From IMG/VR virus record IMGVR_UViG_3300032271_000680, positions 1 through 36,276 of that record: 36,276 bases of DNA; one strand, 5' to 3'. The translations under genes and the position numbers were made by a program. This document shows, in pieces, positions 16,804 through 24,431 of this stretch (positions within the stretch are counted from its first letter, which is position 1; every line of letters starts with the position of its first letter). This DNA is from a virus. Below the pieces are notes generated by a model. The model had not been told where the DNA came from and did no database searches. It saw nothing but the letters and a program-made list of their open reading frames with translations.

Positions 16804-18917
16804 TGGCCGATCAGGTTTCCATTTCGATTGTCAATAACGGCGCGACAATCAATGCGGGCGCTGTCACGTCGGTTACGGCAGGCACAGGACTGACGGGCGG
16901 AACGATTACGTCATCGGGAACGATTTCGGCGAATTTTGGAGTCGCGTCCGGGACAATTTGCCAAGGCAATGATTCCAGACTGTCGGATTCGCGCACGCCT
17001 ACTGTGCATGCAACAAGTCATCAATCTGGTGGCAGCGATCCAATTACGATTGCGGAAAGTCAAGTTACCAATCTAACGACAGACCTTGCGGCGCGGGCGC
17101 TTACCACGACATCCATCAACACGGGAACTGGATTGTCTGGCGGCGGTACGCTTGCTGCGGACAGAACGCTTTCGGTCATCTTTGGAACGAGCGGCTCTTC
17201 TGCATGCGCCGGAAACGATTCGCGTCTTTCCGACGCGCGCACGCCGACTACGCACGGATCCACGCATTCATATGGCGGGTCAGACGCCATTCCCGATAAC
17301 GGTCTAGCACAATCGCAAGTGTCCGGTCTTACAACGGCTCTTGCTGGGAAGGTTCCTACAACCCGAAGCGTCATTGCGGGCACGGCACTTACGGGCGGCG
17401 GATCGCTTGGAAGCGATGTGACGCTCAATGTATCTTTTGGAACGACATCGACCACGGCATGTGCGGGAAATGATTATCGGCTTAGCAATACGCGTCAACC
17501 GCAAGCGCATGCGCCAAGTCATGCCGCGGACGGATCGGATCCGATTACGATTGACGTTGAGCAAGTCAACGATTTGAATGCGTATCTGAATTCCAAAGTT
17601 GACGTTTCTCGCGCGGTCAATAGCGGAACGGGTCTTTCTGGCGGTGGTACGTTGAATGTTGATAGAACTCTTTCTGTCAACTACGGAACGACATCGACAA
17701 CGGCTTGTGTGGGCAACGATTCCCGTTTGAGTGACGCGCGGACTCCGACCTCGCATGCGTCTACGCATGCTGCGGCTGGTAGCGATCCTCTGACGCTTTC
17801 GCAAAGTCAGGTCACGAATCTGACCAGCGATTTGTCTGCGCGCGCATTGACGGCAACATCCATCACCGCTGGAACTGGCTTGACTGGTGGCGGAACGCTT
17901 GCGGCCAATCGAACGCTTGCTGTCTCGTTCGGAACAAGCAGTTCAACGGTTTGTGTTGGAAATGATTCACGCCTATCTGATTCTCGTACGCCTACGGGTA
18001 CGGCGTCTGGCGATTTGAGCGGTACATATCCAAGCCCGACCGTTAACAAGATTCAGGGCGTTGGATTGTCCGTTAGTTCTCCCAGCGATGGCGACATTCT
18101 TCGGTATGTTGCCAGCACGGGTCTTTGGACATCAGGCGGATCCGAAGACGTGCAATTGTTCACGTCTTCTGGCACATGGACCAAGCCTCTTGGCTGCAAG
18201 TCAATCAACATTATTTGCATCGGTGGCGGCGGCGGGGCAGGCAGCGGACATGCGGATAATTCCGGAACCCGTGGCGGCGGCGGCGCTGGCGCGGGTGGCG
18301 CAATTACGGAACTTACATATCGCGCAAGTGCAATTCCGGCAACGCTGACTGTTACTGTTGGTGCTGGCGGTACGGGTGGTGCGGGCGTTTCGTCAGGAAC
18401 AAATGGAAACAACGGAACGGCGGGCGGAGCATCGTATGTCGCATTGAGCGGCGTGCAGTACGCCTATGCCAACGGCGGAAATTATGGCGCTGGCGGAACG
18501 GGTTCTGGTGGCACAGGCGGAGCGGCGCAGACTAATGGATCAGGAATGTGGCTTGGGGAAGCGGGTGGTTCTGGTGGTGGCGCCGCCGCTGGTACAGCGG
18601 GAGACATTTCGCATGGCGGTCCCGGCGGTGGCGGCGGTGGGGGAATCAGTACCAGCGGAACTGTTTATAACGGTGGCAATGGTGGCACGCGACTGTATAT
18701 CGGAACTGGCGGTAGTGGTACTTCTGGCAGCGCCGGGTCTAATGTGGGTTTCTACGGTTCGGGCGGTGGCGGCTCGCCGTCGGCTATTGGAACAAGCGCG
18801 GCAGGTGGCGCTGGTGGCTATGGCGCGGGTGGTGGCGGTTCGGGCGCAGGTGTGATTGCAACGGGCGCAGGCGGTGCTGGCGGCGGCGGGATTGTGTGCA
18901 TCATTTCTTCGTGGTGA
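16803..18917 (+). CDS. Tail fibre with five tandem repeats and a glycine-rich tip
   Basis: 704 aa. Residues about 23-410 hold five repeats of roughly 82 residues, each with a GTGLxGGGTL-like strand, an FGT turn and CxGNDSRLSDxRTPT followed by a variable segment, a repeat widespread in phage tail fibres and likely a trimeric beta-rod. The fifth repeat runs into SGDLSGTYPSPTV, another fibre motif. From about residue 473 the sequence is dominated by GGGG/GAGG runs, as in adhesin tips built from polyglycine helices that carry receptor loops. Each repeat keeps one Cys just before GND. It most likely determines host range. Confidence 0.85.
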   Translation: MADQVSISIVNNGATINAGAVTSVTAGTGLTGGTITSSGTISANFGVASGTICQGNDSRLSDSRTPTVHATSHQSGGSDPITIAESQVTNLTTDLAARALTTTSINTGTGLSGGGTLAADRTLSVIFGTSGSSACAGNDSRLSDARTPTTHGSTHSYGGSDAIPDNGLAQSQVSGLTTALAGKVPTTRSVIAGTALTGGGSLGSDVTLNVSFGTTSTTACAGNDYRLSNTRQPQAHAPSHAADGSDPITIDVEQVNDLNAYLNSKVDVSRAVNSGTGLSGGGTLNVDRTLSVNYGTTSTTACVGNDSRLSDARTPTSHASTHAAAGSDPLTLSQSQVTNLTSDLSARALTATSITAGTGLTGGGTLAANRTLAVSFGTSSSTVCVGNDSRLSDSRTPTGTASGDLSGTYPSPTVNKIQGVGLSVSSPSDGDILRYVASTGLWTSGGSEDVQLFTSSGTWTKPLGCKSINIICIGGGGGAGSGHADNSGTRGGGGAGAGGAITELTYRASAIPATLTVTVGAGGTGGAGVSSGTNGNNGTAGGASYVALSGVQYAYANGGNYGAGGTGSGGTGGAAQTNGSGMWLGEAGGSGGGAAAGTAGDISHGGPGGGGGGGISTSGTVYNGGNGGTRLYIGTGGSGTSGSAGSNVGFYGSGGGGSPSAIGTSAAGGAGGYGAGGGGSGAGVIATGAGGAGGGGIVCIISSW
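16869..18000 (+). repeat. Five tandem ~246-bp coding repeats in the fibre gene
   Basis: Repeats share the encoded core GNDSRLSDARTPT or close variants, at about 16966, 17212, 17464, 17713 and 17956. They have diverged at the DNA level but keep phase and length, so they are old duplications under protein-level selection. They are a possible site for copy-number change by recombination. Confidence 0.8.
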
Positions 18918-18920
18918 GTC

Positions 18921-19184
18921 ATGACTACAGAAACAGCACAGGCAATCGACCGATGGCATAAGACCATGCAGACAAGCGTTGCCTTTATTGCGCTGATTGG
19001 GGCGTTTATTTATGCGGGGCAACGCAGCGAGCGCGATGAGCAGCAGACACGGGCGTTGGATCGAATGGCATCGGAAATGCAGAAGATGCAAGAACAGGCC
19101 GGGGAGGGCAACGCCCAAATCCGCGTGTTGAATGTGCGAATGGGTGTGCTGGAGGAACGCGTATCGCGGATCGAACGAAAATGA
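18921..19184 (+). CDS. Small membrane protein with one TM segment and a coiled coil (holin/spanin-like candidate)
   Basis: 87 aa. A short N-terminus leads to one hydrophobic segment (TSVAFIALIGAFIYAG, about residues 18-33). A charged coiled coil follows (MASEMQKMQEQAGE to LEERVSRIERK). This layout is like i-spanins and some single-pass holins: membrane anchor, then a helical periplasmic or cytoplasmic rod. It follows the fibre gene by 3 bases and overlaps the next start by 4 (ATGA). A lysis role is inferred from topology and from a partner lipoprotein next door. Confidence 0.7.
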   Translation: MTTETAQAIDRWHKTMQTSVAFIALIGAFIYAGQRSERDEQQTRALDRMASEMQKMQEQAGEGNAQIRVLNVRMGVLEERVSRIERK

Positions 19185-19684
19185 GCCGCGTATGGTTATT
19201 GGCAACAATAACGATGCTGTTGGTTATATGCGGTTGTAGTGCAACGCAACATATCGCAACCGGAGCAAATGAAATTCGCGCCGAAGCGCGACAACTTATC
19301 AATCATGGAAACGCCACGAACGATCCGGAAGTGGTTTCGCGTGCCGAACATATCGACACGTTGGCAGCGGGGATTCATGCGGACCTCGCGGGTACGACGG
19401 ACAAAATCCCGGCGTGGGTATCCATGCTTACATGGATTGCCATCGCGGTGGTGGGAATAGCGATGTTGCTGATTGGGTGGCAATCTGGAATCTTCAGCGG
19501 ATTACGATTGCTTATTGGCTGGTTGCCACGGAAAAAAGTATCTCAAGCGGAACTGGCCGTTGATATGCTAGACCCAAATCGCCCCGAAGGGGAGCGAGAG
19601 TATGTAGCAGCAATGCGGGCGCAGGATCCCGAATTCGATGCGGCATTCCGTGCCGCCCAAGAACGCAGAAAGGCTAAGACATGA
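19181..19684 (+). CDS. Lipoprotein-like membrane protein
   Basis: 167 aa. The N-terminus MSRVWLLATITMLLVICGCSA has a positive residue, a hydrophobic core and a lipobox-like ICGC, so Cys19 may be lipidated. A second hydrophobic segment (MLTWIAIAVVGIAMLLIGW) lies at about 86-104, and the C-terminal 60 residues are charged. It lies immediately after a single-TM coiled-coil gene, as spanin pairs do, but it is longer than a usual o-spanin and has an extra TM. It could also be a superinfection or membrane-effector protein. It overlaps both neighbours by 4 bases. Confidence 0.68.
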   Translation: MSRVWLLATITMLLVICGCSATQHIATGANEIRAEARQLINHGNATNDPEVVSRAEHIDTLAAGIHADLAGTTDKIPAWVSMLTWIAIAVVGIAMLLIGWQSGIFSGLRLLIGWLPRKKVSQAELAVDMLDPNRPEGEREYVAAMRAQDPEFDAAFRAAQERRKAKT

Positions 19685-19794
19685 TCCTTGCAGACTTCTC
19701 GTCTTTTCTCGGTTCGGTGTGGTTCGCTTTGATGCTTTGCGCCGTTGGTGTTGGCGTGGGCGTGTATCTCTGTAAGAGCGGGCGGATTAAGTGA
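19681..19794 (+). CDS. 37-residue single-TM peptide
   Basis: The frame begins MILADFSSFLGSVWFALMLC and ends YLCKSGRIK, with a hydrophobic segment over residues 9-31 and a positive C-terminus. The ATG overlaps the previous stop (ATGA) and the stop overlaps the next ATG (TGATG), so it fits the coupled gene chain. The size fits a small holin, but there is no family evidence. Confidence 0.65.
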   Translation: MILADFSSFLGSVWFALMLCAVGVGVGVYLCKSGRIK

Positions 19795-19841
19795 TGAAGT
19801 TCTTTGTCATCTTGATTTCCGCATTGGTCATGGTGGCGTGA
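19794..19841 (+). CDS. 15-residue signal-peptide-like mini-ORF
   Basis: The frame encodes MKFFVILISALVMVA and then stops (TGA 19839-19841). It is a classic signal-peptide start (Lys, then hydrophobic core), but on its own is too short to be a protein. It overlaps the preceding stop and overlaps the GTG of the Cys-rich gene as GTGA. Either it is a leader peptide that couples translation, or it is the true N-terminus of the Cys-rich protein separated from it by a frameshift. Confidence 0.5.
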   Translation: MKFFVILISALVMVA

Positions 19842-21238
19842 GCGGGGAGACGGCGGCATCTTGTTGCTGCACCAAGCCTTCATTGTGGTATAGGGCTTTG
19901 CTGTGCGCGTCTTCATGCGTAGACAAAACAAACTGTCCGCAACCATGCGCGCCTGAAATTGGATTTTGCGACACATACCGTGCAGCAATGGGAATGCCGT
20001 ACCCCATGCTGGTGGATCAATGCTATTTCGTGTCCTATCAGGGATGCATCTATCAGGTGTATGCCCCGGTCAATGTGCCGACTTGCCCGCCAAGCACATA
20101 CATCTATCCTAAAAATGTCGGTCAGTATGTCGGGACATTTCAAACCCCGGAAGACGGATGCTGCACGGTTGATGCTTTCTATAAGGTAAACGAGCCGTGG
20201 AATGGTTGGTTTGCCTGCGGCAGCACGTTTACCGTCAATATCAACTGGCCAACGGTCTACTACGACAACAAGTTGCTGAACTGCGCCGGGGATTTGGATT
20301 GCGGCAAGCCTGCAGATTGTGTGACTGTGTTTCCGTGCGGCACGCGTCGACCCCTGCTTTACAGCGCAGCGGTTGGTAGTGTTGGATCACAGACATTCCA
20401 TGGCGTCGTGCAGATGAATTACGGACCGCAAGCAGTCATGCTCAATTCGCAGTTGTGCAACAGCACGCCCGCGGCGGCGTGCAACTGCAATACAGGGACG
20501 GTCTATGTTGGCTCTTCTCCAAGTGCAACTAATTATGGGAGTAATTGCAATACGCAATATCCCAATCAAGTTTGCTGCATTGATGGTCAAGGCAGACCAA
20601 ACAAAGTATCAACCTGCGGCGTAACCATGTCATGGGGGCGTGATTACTCGCGTAACTTTGTTACATCACTAACCCTGACGCGGTCTTGCCCAGCAACATC
20701 CAATTATTGGGCAAACATCGTTAGCAATCAAGTCATCATTGATGGATGCGTTTTTGAAGTCAACGCACGCGCTAGCACGCTAGCAAGTCAAATCAATTTG
20801 ATTTTGAAAGACCTAGTGACTGCTTCCGGCAATTCTGCTTGGATTGGAACAGCATGTCCGAAATACTCCAATGCATGCAACAACTGCCTGCCCGATCAGC
20901 CGTATGAATGGCAACTGGCATCATCCACTCCTACGTCGGTAGTGTTTGAGGCTCGGCCAATTCTGTCTGCATATGTGACAATTAGTTTCGGATCGCAACC
21001 GGGATGCGCATATTCGTGCGATTATGGAACCATTTCGCCTTTGGTGTGCAACAGCACCGAACCAAATAATCACCTTATTGGCGCATCATGGCAATCTGCA
21101 AATGGTCTATTTGCTGAATATGGCGTTCCGGTAACCATGTCCATGTTTGCTCTGACGCTGCAAAGCGAATCACGATCAACGGGCAATAATTGCTACCCAA
21201 TTAGTCAACAAAACGGCCAGAATGCGATTCTTGGATGA
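19838..21238 (+). CDS. Cysteine-rich protein (34 Cys), probably exported or disulfide-linked
   Basis: 466 aa from GTG 19838. I count 34 Cys (about 7%), starting VSGETAASCCCTK and spread over the whole length in pairs and as CxC, CC and CxxC. The rest is rich in N, S, T, Y and P, like extracellular beta-rich proteins. No family was recognised. The frame is open further upstream, but only through the 37-aa gene, so GTG 19838 (GTGA overlap with the mini-ORF) is the best start. If the mini-ORF signal peptide were joined by a -1 shift, the product would be secreted. It could be a virion surface or host-envelope protein. Confidence 0.72.
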   Translation: MSGETAASCCCTKPSLWYRALLCASSCVDKTNCPQPCAPEIGFCDTYRAAMGMPYPMLVDQCYFVSYQGCIYQVYAPVNVPTCPPSTYIYPKNVGQYVGTFQTPEDGCCTVDAFYKVNEPWNGWFACGSTFTVNINWPTVYYDNKLLNCAGDLDCGKPADCVTVFPCGTRRPLLYSAAVGSVGSQTFHGVVQMNYGPQAVMLNSQLCNSTPAAACNCNTGTVYVGSSPSATNYGSNCNTQYPNQVCCIDGQGRPNKVSTCGVTMSWGRDYSRNFVTSLTLTRSCPATSNYWANIVSNQVIIDGCVFEVNARASTLASQINLILKDLVTASGNSAWIGTACPKYSNACNNCLPDQPYEWQLASSTPTSVVFEARPILSAYVTISFGSQPGCAYSCDYGTISPLVCNSTEPNNHLIGASWQSANGLFAEYGVPVTMSMFALTLQSESRSTGNNCYPISQQNGQNAILG

Positions 21239-21651
21239 CGCAAGAAATCAAGACAAGTGAAGGCGTATTCCCGGTCCCGCAATGCTCGTCATGGCAGTTG
21301 AAGGACGGAAGGCCATCATGCGGACTGGGATTAACAATCGAAGGCGATAGTTGCGCTCGCTGCAACCAACGAACCGAAGGCGAACCCAATACGGGATTGC
21401 CTCAAATGCCGACGCTGCCGTCAATGCAAGTGCGTCCCTACTCAACTTCGTCCAGTCAGTTTCGCGGCGTTGGCGATGTCATTGCAGCCGCGACAAAGGC
21501 CGTTGGCATCAAGCCATGCTCTGCATGCGAGAAGAGACGCGAAGCACTCAATCGACTCATGCCGTTTGGAAATGAAAACCCCCCGTCCGACAGCCAACTT
21601 CCTGCGGCCATGGACGGGGGGGAGAAGAAACCAGCAGACAATACTACTTGA
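21235..21651 (+). CDS. Small Cys-motif protein, unknown
   Basis: 138 aa. The N-terminal half has CSSWQLKDGRPSCGLG and GDSCARC, a likely metal-binding or disulfide knuckle. The middle ends in VGIKPCSACEKRREALNRLMPFG, a short motif (hydrophobic helix, then CxxCxxR, then LN) found in many small phage proteins of unknown function. The C-terminus is low complexity. The ATG overlaps the Cys-rich gene stop by 4 bases. It is the last gene of the rightward late block and meets a leftward gene tail to tail with an 8-base overlap. Confidence 0.72.
   Translation: MTQEIKTSEGVFPVPQCSSWQLKDGRPSCGLGLTIEGDSCARCNQRTEGEPNTGLPQMPTLPSMQVRPYSTSSSQFRGVGDVIAAATKAVGIKPCSACEKRREALNRLMPFGNENPPSDSQLPAAMDGGEKKPADNTT
21579..21622. 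terminator. GC-tract hairpin at the convergent gene ends
   Basis: CCCCCCGTCC at 21579-21588 pairs with GGACGGGGGG at 21612-21621 over 10 bp, with a 23-base loop. It lies inside the 3' end of the rightward gene and just beyond the leftward gene's stop. No T-run follows on either strand. A bidirectional terminator or transcription roadblock between late and early transcription is inferred. Confidence 0.5.
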
Positions 21652-22153
21652 TGCGCAGGCTTGTTCCGCGTTCACGGAGCGAGCATCCCGGAATGGTAGC
21701 GCCGTTCTCCAAAGCAATGCGAATTGCTTCGCGGTTTGGTTCCGTAATAATCTTGCGGAACGGGGGATCCCAAGCATTCATATGCGACGCATCAACATCG
21801 AGTGGTTGAGCGCCGCCATTGTTAGAAACAGACAGACGGAAACGATTTGTTTCAATCTTCAGTTTCCCGCTGGCTTCCATAGCCGCCTTCAGGCGCTCCT
21901 TTAGGCGATCCGCAAGGGCTGCGTCTGCCGTTGCAAGGGCGCGAATTCGGTCTGCTTCTTCTTTTCGCGCCTTGGCTCGCAGTTCAAGTTCGCGAATAAA
22001 GCCTGCGTAATTCTCTGCCTTGGATTCAAGGGCCGCGTCAAGGCCAGCCAAATGCTCGTTTAAGGCATCGTTGGCTTCCGGACTGTCAATGCCATTCACC
22101 AACATGGCATCAAGCACGGCATTGATTTCTGCACTAATAGCGTAAAGGCTCAT
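21644..22153 (-). CDS. Gp157-like protein (siphovirus Gp157 type)
   Basis: 169 aa from ATG 22153 (TTG 22165 would add four residues). The sequence is a long charged helix (LESKAENYAGFIRELELRA, DRLKERLKAAMEASGKLK) followed by a small beta domain (RFRLSVSNNGGAQPL). This order matches the Siphovirus Gp157 family, often encoded beside Bet/RecT or other single-strand annealing genes. Its role is not established; it probably assists recombination or DNA handling. It is the last gene of the leftward unit beginning at the promoter at 23188-23215. Confidence 0.75.
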   Translation of the reverse strand: MSLYAISAEINAVLDAMLVNGIDSPEANDALNEHLAGLDAALESKAENYAGFIRELELRAKARKEEADRIRALATADAALADRLKERLKAAMEASGKLKIETNRFRLSVSNNGGAQPLDVDASHMNAWDPPFRKIITEPNREAIRIALENGATIPGCSLRERGTSLRIK

Positions 22154-22165
22154 GCGTATATCCAA

Positions 22166-23140
22166 TCAGAAAGGAAGCGATTCGTCTGCAACAGCGGCAG
22201 CGACAATGGGGGCAATCCACCGCATGATCGTCAACGTGTTACCAACGCGTGCCAGTTCAAGCCGGACCTTGGTATCCACGGACGCGCGAGCAAGCGCGAC
22301 ATATTCGGCCACAGGAAAGGAAACCCATGCCTTGCCATGCTCGCCATCCACCTGCACGGCGCATGGCTTGCCGTCGCGGCACACAACGCGCAGAATCGTT
22401 ACTTCGCCTTCGTATTCTTCGGGATACGAATCGACCGGAGCGACTTCTGCGGGCGCGGCAATAGCCTTCGTCGCAGAAACGGTTGCAGTAACAGGCTTGG
22501 GCAACTTCCGCTTTACGGCAACGTCATTGTTGGAATCCGCATGCTGCGAAGGAAGTGCAGGAACGGCAGTTGCTTCCACCGTCACGGGTTCCGATTGACT
22601 CATTTCTTCGGCGCTATACAGGCCGGACAGTTCTGCCGGGAAAGCCTTGCGAAGCGCCAGCATTTCTGCGCACTTGGAAATCATGACCGCGGGCATCTTG
22701 GCCCACATGGCCGTTAACTTGCCTTCCTTATTTCGCTGCGCGTATTCCTCAAACAACGCAACGCCATACAGCGGCGCGGAAAATCCGCGACGCATGACGC
22801 CCACGCGCGCCGCAACGGGCAAGTCATCGGACAGCCACACGTCCCGCCAAACGCCATCCTTGCCGCACCAATACGGTCCGTCCTGCCCAGCGTATTCCCC
22901 GCTGCGCTGCGCGGTCAGGCGTGCGCCATCAATGCTTACCTGCGTCTGCATAACTTCTCTTCCGGTCGCGCGGTCCCAACGCTTGATGGCGTAAATCTGC
23001 CGTGCAAACGGATCAAGTCCCGTGCGTTCGCAAATGCCGATAAACAGCGCCAATTCATCATCGGTTGCACCCTTGCAAATGGTGCGAGCAATCAGGGCGC
23101 GCTGTTCGGACGCGATAACGGTTCGTGCCAATTCGTTCAT
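22166..23140 (-). CDS. bet: Single-strand DNA annealing protein Bet (RecT/Redbeta family)
   Basis: 324 aa. The N-terminal 185 residues carry the Bet signature: GATDDEL (24-30), [17 protein letters not shown] (39-55), [19 protein letters not shown] (67-85), WCGKDG, and [16 protein letters not shown]. Bet anneals complementary single strands during phage recombination, concatemer formation and repair. Residues about 200-250 form an Ala/Pro/Val-rich linker, then a C-terminal beta-like domain that may bind host SSB or a partner. No exonuclease partner was recognised nearby. GAGGAG lies 7 bases before ATG, under its own strong promoter with a palindrome. Confidence 0.93.
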   Translation of the reverse strand: MNELARTVIASEQRALIARTICKGATDDELALFIGICERTGLDPFARQIYAIKRWDRATGREVMQTQVSIDGARLTAQRSGEYAGQDGPYWCGKDGVWRDVWLSDDLPVAARVGVMRRGFSAPLYGVALFEEYAQRNKEGKLTAMWAKMPAVMISKCAEMLALRKAFPAELSGLYSAEEMSQSEPVTVEATAVPALPSQHADSNNDVAVKRKLPKPVTATVSATKAIAAPAEVAPVDSYPEEYEGEVTILRVVCRDGKPCAVQVDGEHGKAWVSFPVAEYVALARASVDTKVRLELARVGNTLTIMRWIAPIVAAAVADESLPF

Positions 23141-23147
23141 GTTGAGT

Positions 23148-23215
23148 CTCCTCGTTGAGTGTCACGCACCGTGCATGACGCGACATCATTATACTGCCGG
23201 GTACGGCGCTGTCAA
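23148..23215 (-). promoter_or_regulatory. Early promoter cassette of bet (P1) with operator-like palindrome
   Basis: On the minus strand: TTGACA (23215-23210), 16 bp, TATAAT (23193-23188), then the imperfect palindrome GTCATGCACGGTGCGTGAC (23179-23161) just past the expected start, then GAGGAG (23153-23148) before the ATG at 23140. The -35 box overlaps the stop codon of rusA. The core GCACGGTGC is shared with the cassette at 25940-25995. Confidence 0.88.
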
Positions 23216-23619
23216 GGGAAGATGACGGAAATGACGGTGCAAGACGTGTCCGCGTAGCACTTGCGCGCGGACCATTCGACAATCTGCGAATCGTCGTGAT
23301 AGACAACGCCCGTCAATGCGTCGCCAACCGCGCGACAAAGTTTGTCCAAATCTGGCTTGGCGGGATAATCCGGCGCAGTTGATCGAAGTGATCCCGATGC
23401 CACATAATGACTTTTGGGACGTTCGAAAGTGAACGTGACTACCATTCGTATCGGTCCATCGCAAACCTTTGTTCCTGCGGCAACTGCCGCAAGTGCAACG
23501 GAAGAACGGTATGGCTTCAGTTTGGCGCTGGATTCAACAAGAGCAATGCGACCAGACTTTGTTCGGAAAGCGCGCTTGCTTCCTTGCGGAGCAGCGACGC
23601 CCGGAACGGTGAATGTCAT
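23212..23619 (-). CDS. rusA: RusA-type Holliday junction resolvase
   Basis: 135 aa from ATG 23619. RusA cleaves four-way junctions symmetrically as a dimer and helps resolve recombination and packaging intermediates. Motifs seen: FTVPGVAAPQGSKRAF at the start, RPKSHY (67-72), and KPDLDKLCRAVGDALTGVVYHDDSQIVE (parts of 88-115), with Asp90, Asp92 and Asp109/110 as probable metal ligands. ATG 23619 overlaps the upstream stop as ATGA, the usual coupling here; ATG 23646 would add nine residues and overlap the upstream gene by 31 bases. Confidence 0.92.
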   Translation of the reverse strand: MTFTVPGVAAPQGSKRAFRTKSGRIALVESSAKLKPYRSSVALAAVAAGTKVCDGPIRMVVTFTFERPKSHYVASGSLRSTAPDYPAKPDLDKLCRAVGDALTGVVYHDDSQIVEWSARKCYADTSCTVISVIFP

Positions 23620-23807
23620 TTCGTGAATCTGTATTGGCTTCGACATAAATCCAGTTCCCGTTGAAGTTCATTCCCGTTTCGAATCATCGTTGCCATTTCT
23701 TGTCGGATCCGGATCAGTTCCCGCATCGCTTCAATCGTAAGCGCATCCGCCGTATGGCTTGTGCGGATCTTGTCTACGATGTCCTCGTCCTCCTCCGGGC
23801 GTGGCAT
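23616..23807 (-). CDS. Small charged helical protein, unknown
   Basis: 63 aa, starting MPRPEEDEDIVDKIRTSHT. It is acidic at the start and basic at the end, with a likely long helix (TIEAMRELIRIRQEMATMIR). AGGATAAAT precedes the ATG. It sits 2 bases after its upstream neighbour and couples to rusA by ATGA. No family was recognised; it may be a partner or regulator of recombination genes (position only). Confidence 0.6.
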   Translation of the reverse strand: MPRPEEDEDIVDKIRTSHTADALTIEAMRELIRIRQEMATMIRNGNELQRELDLCRSQYRFTK

Positions 23808-23809
23808 AT

Positions 23810-24028
23810 TTATCCTTCGCCTTCATAAAGCAGACGTGCAATGTGCTTTGGCAGAACATTCCTGCATTTCTGCAAGTCTTGCTCCATGGCCGATGCTCGC
23901 GCCATCCATGTTGTTCCGGTTGGATTTTCAATGCTGGGACGGTCTGCATAGACCAGCAGTTCCAATCGGGCCACCAACGCTTCAGCGCAGATAGCACGCG
24001 CGCGCCAGTCGCACGTTTCGTCACTCAT
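23810..24028 (-). CDS. Small unknown protein of the recombination operon
   Basis: 72 aa from ATG 24028 (MSDETCDWRARAICAEALVA), with AGAGGA just upstream. The frame is open further, to ATG 24121, which would give 103 aa with an added CDICNGENRG segment, but the shorter form has the better ribosome site and an ATGA overlap with a possible membrane peptide. It looks helical and ends in LPKHIARLLYEGEG. Function unknown. Confidence 0.6.
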   Translation of the reverse strand: MSDETCDWRARAICAEALVARLELLVYADRPSIENPTGTTWMARASAMEQDLQKCRNVLPKHIARLLYEGEG

Positions 24029-24108
24029 TGGTCCTCTGTTCTCGCCATTGCAAATATCGCACCAATCACGGCGGCGAACATTGCGGCTGCATATTTCATC
24101 GGAAGCAT
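24025..24108 (-). CDS. Possible 27-residue membrane peptide
   Basis: The frame begins MLPMKYAAAMFAAVIGAIFA and ends MARTEDQ: a single hydrophobic helix with a charged tail. Its stop overlaps the next start as ATGA. No clear ribosome site is visible, and the same DNA is open in the frame of the 103-aa alternative product, so only one of the two readings may be used. Confidence 0.35.
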   Translation of the reverse strand: MLPMKYAAAMFAAVIGAIFAMARTEDQ

Positions 24109-24125
24109 GTGAAGCATTCATGTCA

Positions 24126-24419
24126 TTATCCGTTGGCGGTCATAACTTTGCGGGAGCCGACAGTCTTACCCTTGATGATTCTGTAAACCGTTGATTTGTC
24201 AAGATTTGTGCGCTTGACGATATCCATGGGCGCTTCTCCATTTGCAAACGACCGCTGAATATCCAGCATGGTCTGCGGCGATGTTCGATGCGATCCGCCC
24301 ACGATGCGGCTGATCGTCGCTTGGCTTACTCCCGTTCTGGCAGAAATTTCTTTCTGCGTGATTCCGGTGGTTCCAAGTTGTCTGATGCGGTCAAGAACAT
24401 GGTCTGCAATTCGCTGCAT
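24126..24419 (-). CDS. Transcription regulator with two helix-turn-helix motifs
   Basis: 97 aa. The first HTH is at about 20-40 (GITQKEISARTGVSQATISRI) and is of a Cro/XRE-like kind. A second is at about 63-83 (APMDIVKRTNLDKSTVYRIIK) and is resolvase-like. Two DNA-binding helices in such a small protein would let a monomer contact two half-sites or a dimer bind a long palindrome. AAGGAACC lies before the ATG. It is the best candidate in the window for the regulator of the palindrome-bearing early promoters, but that link is inference. Confidence 0.78.
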   Translation of the reverse strand: MQRIADHVLDRIRQLGTTGITQKEISARTGVSQATISRIVGGSHRTSPQTMLDIQRSFANGEAPMDIVKRTNLDKSTVYRIIKGKTVGSRKVMTANG

Positions 24420-24431
24420 ATGAATGGTTCC

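Noticed and set aside
16869-18000. CRISPR-like array
   Set aside because: The regular spacing comes from protein repeats in the fibre gene; the DNA copies have diverged and there are no spacers.
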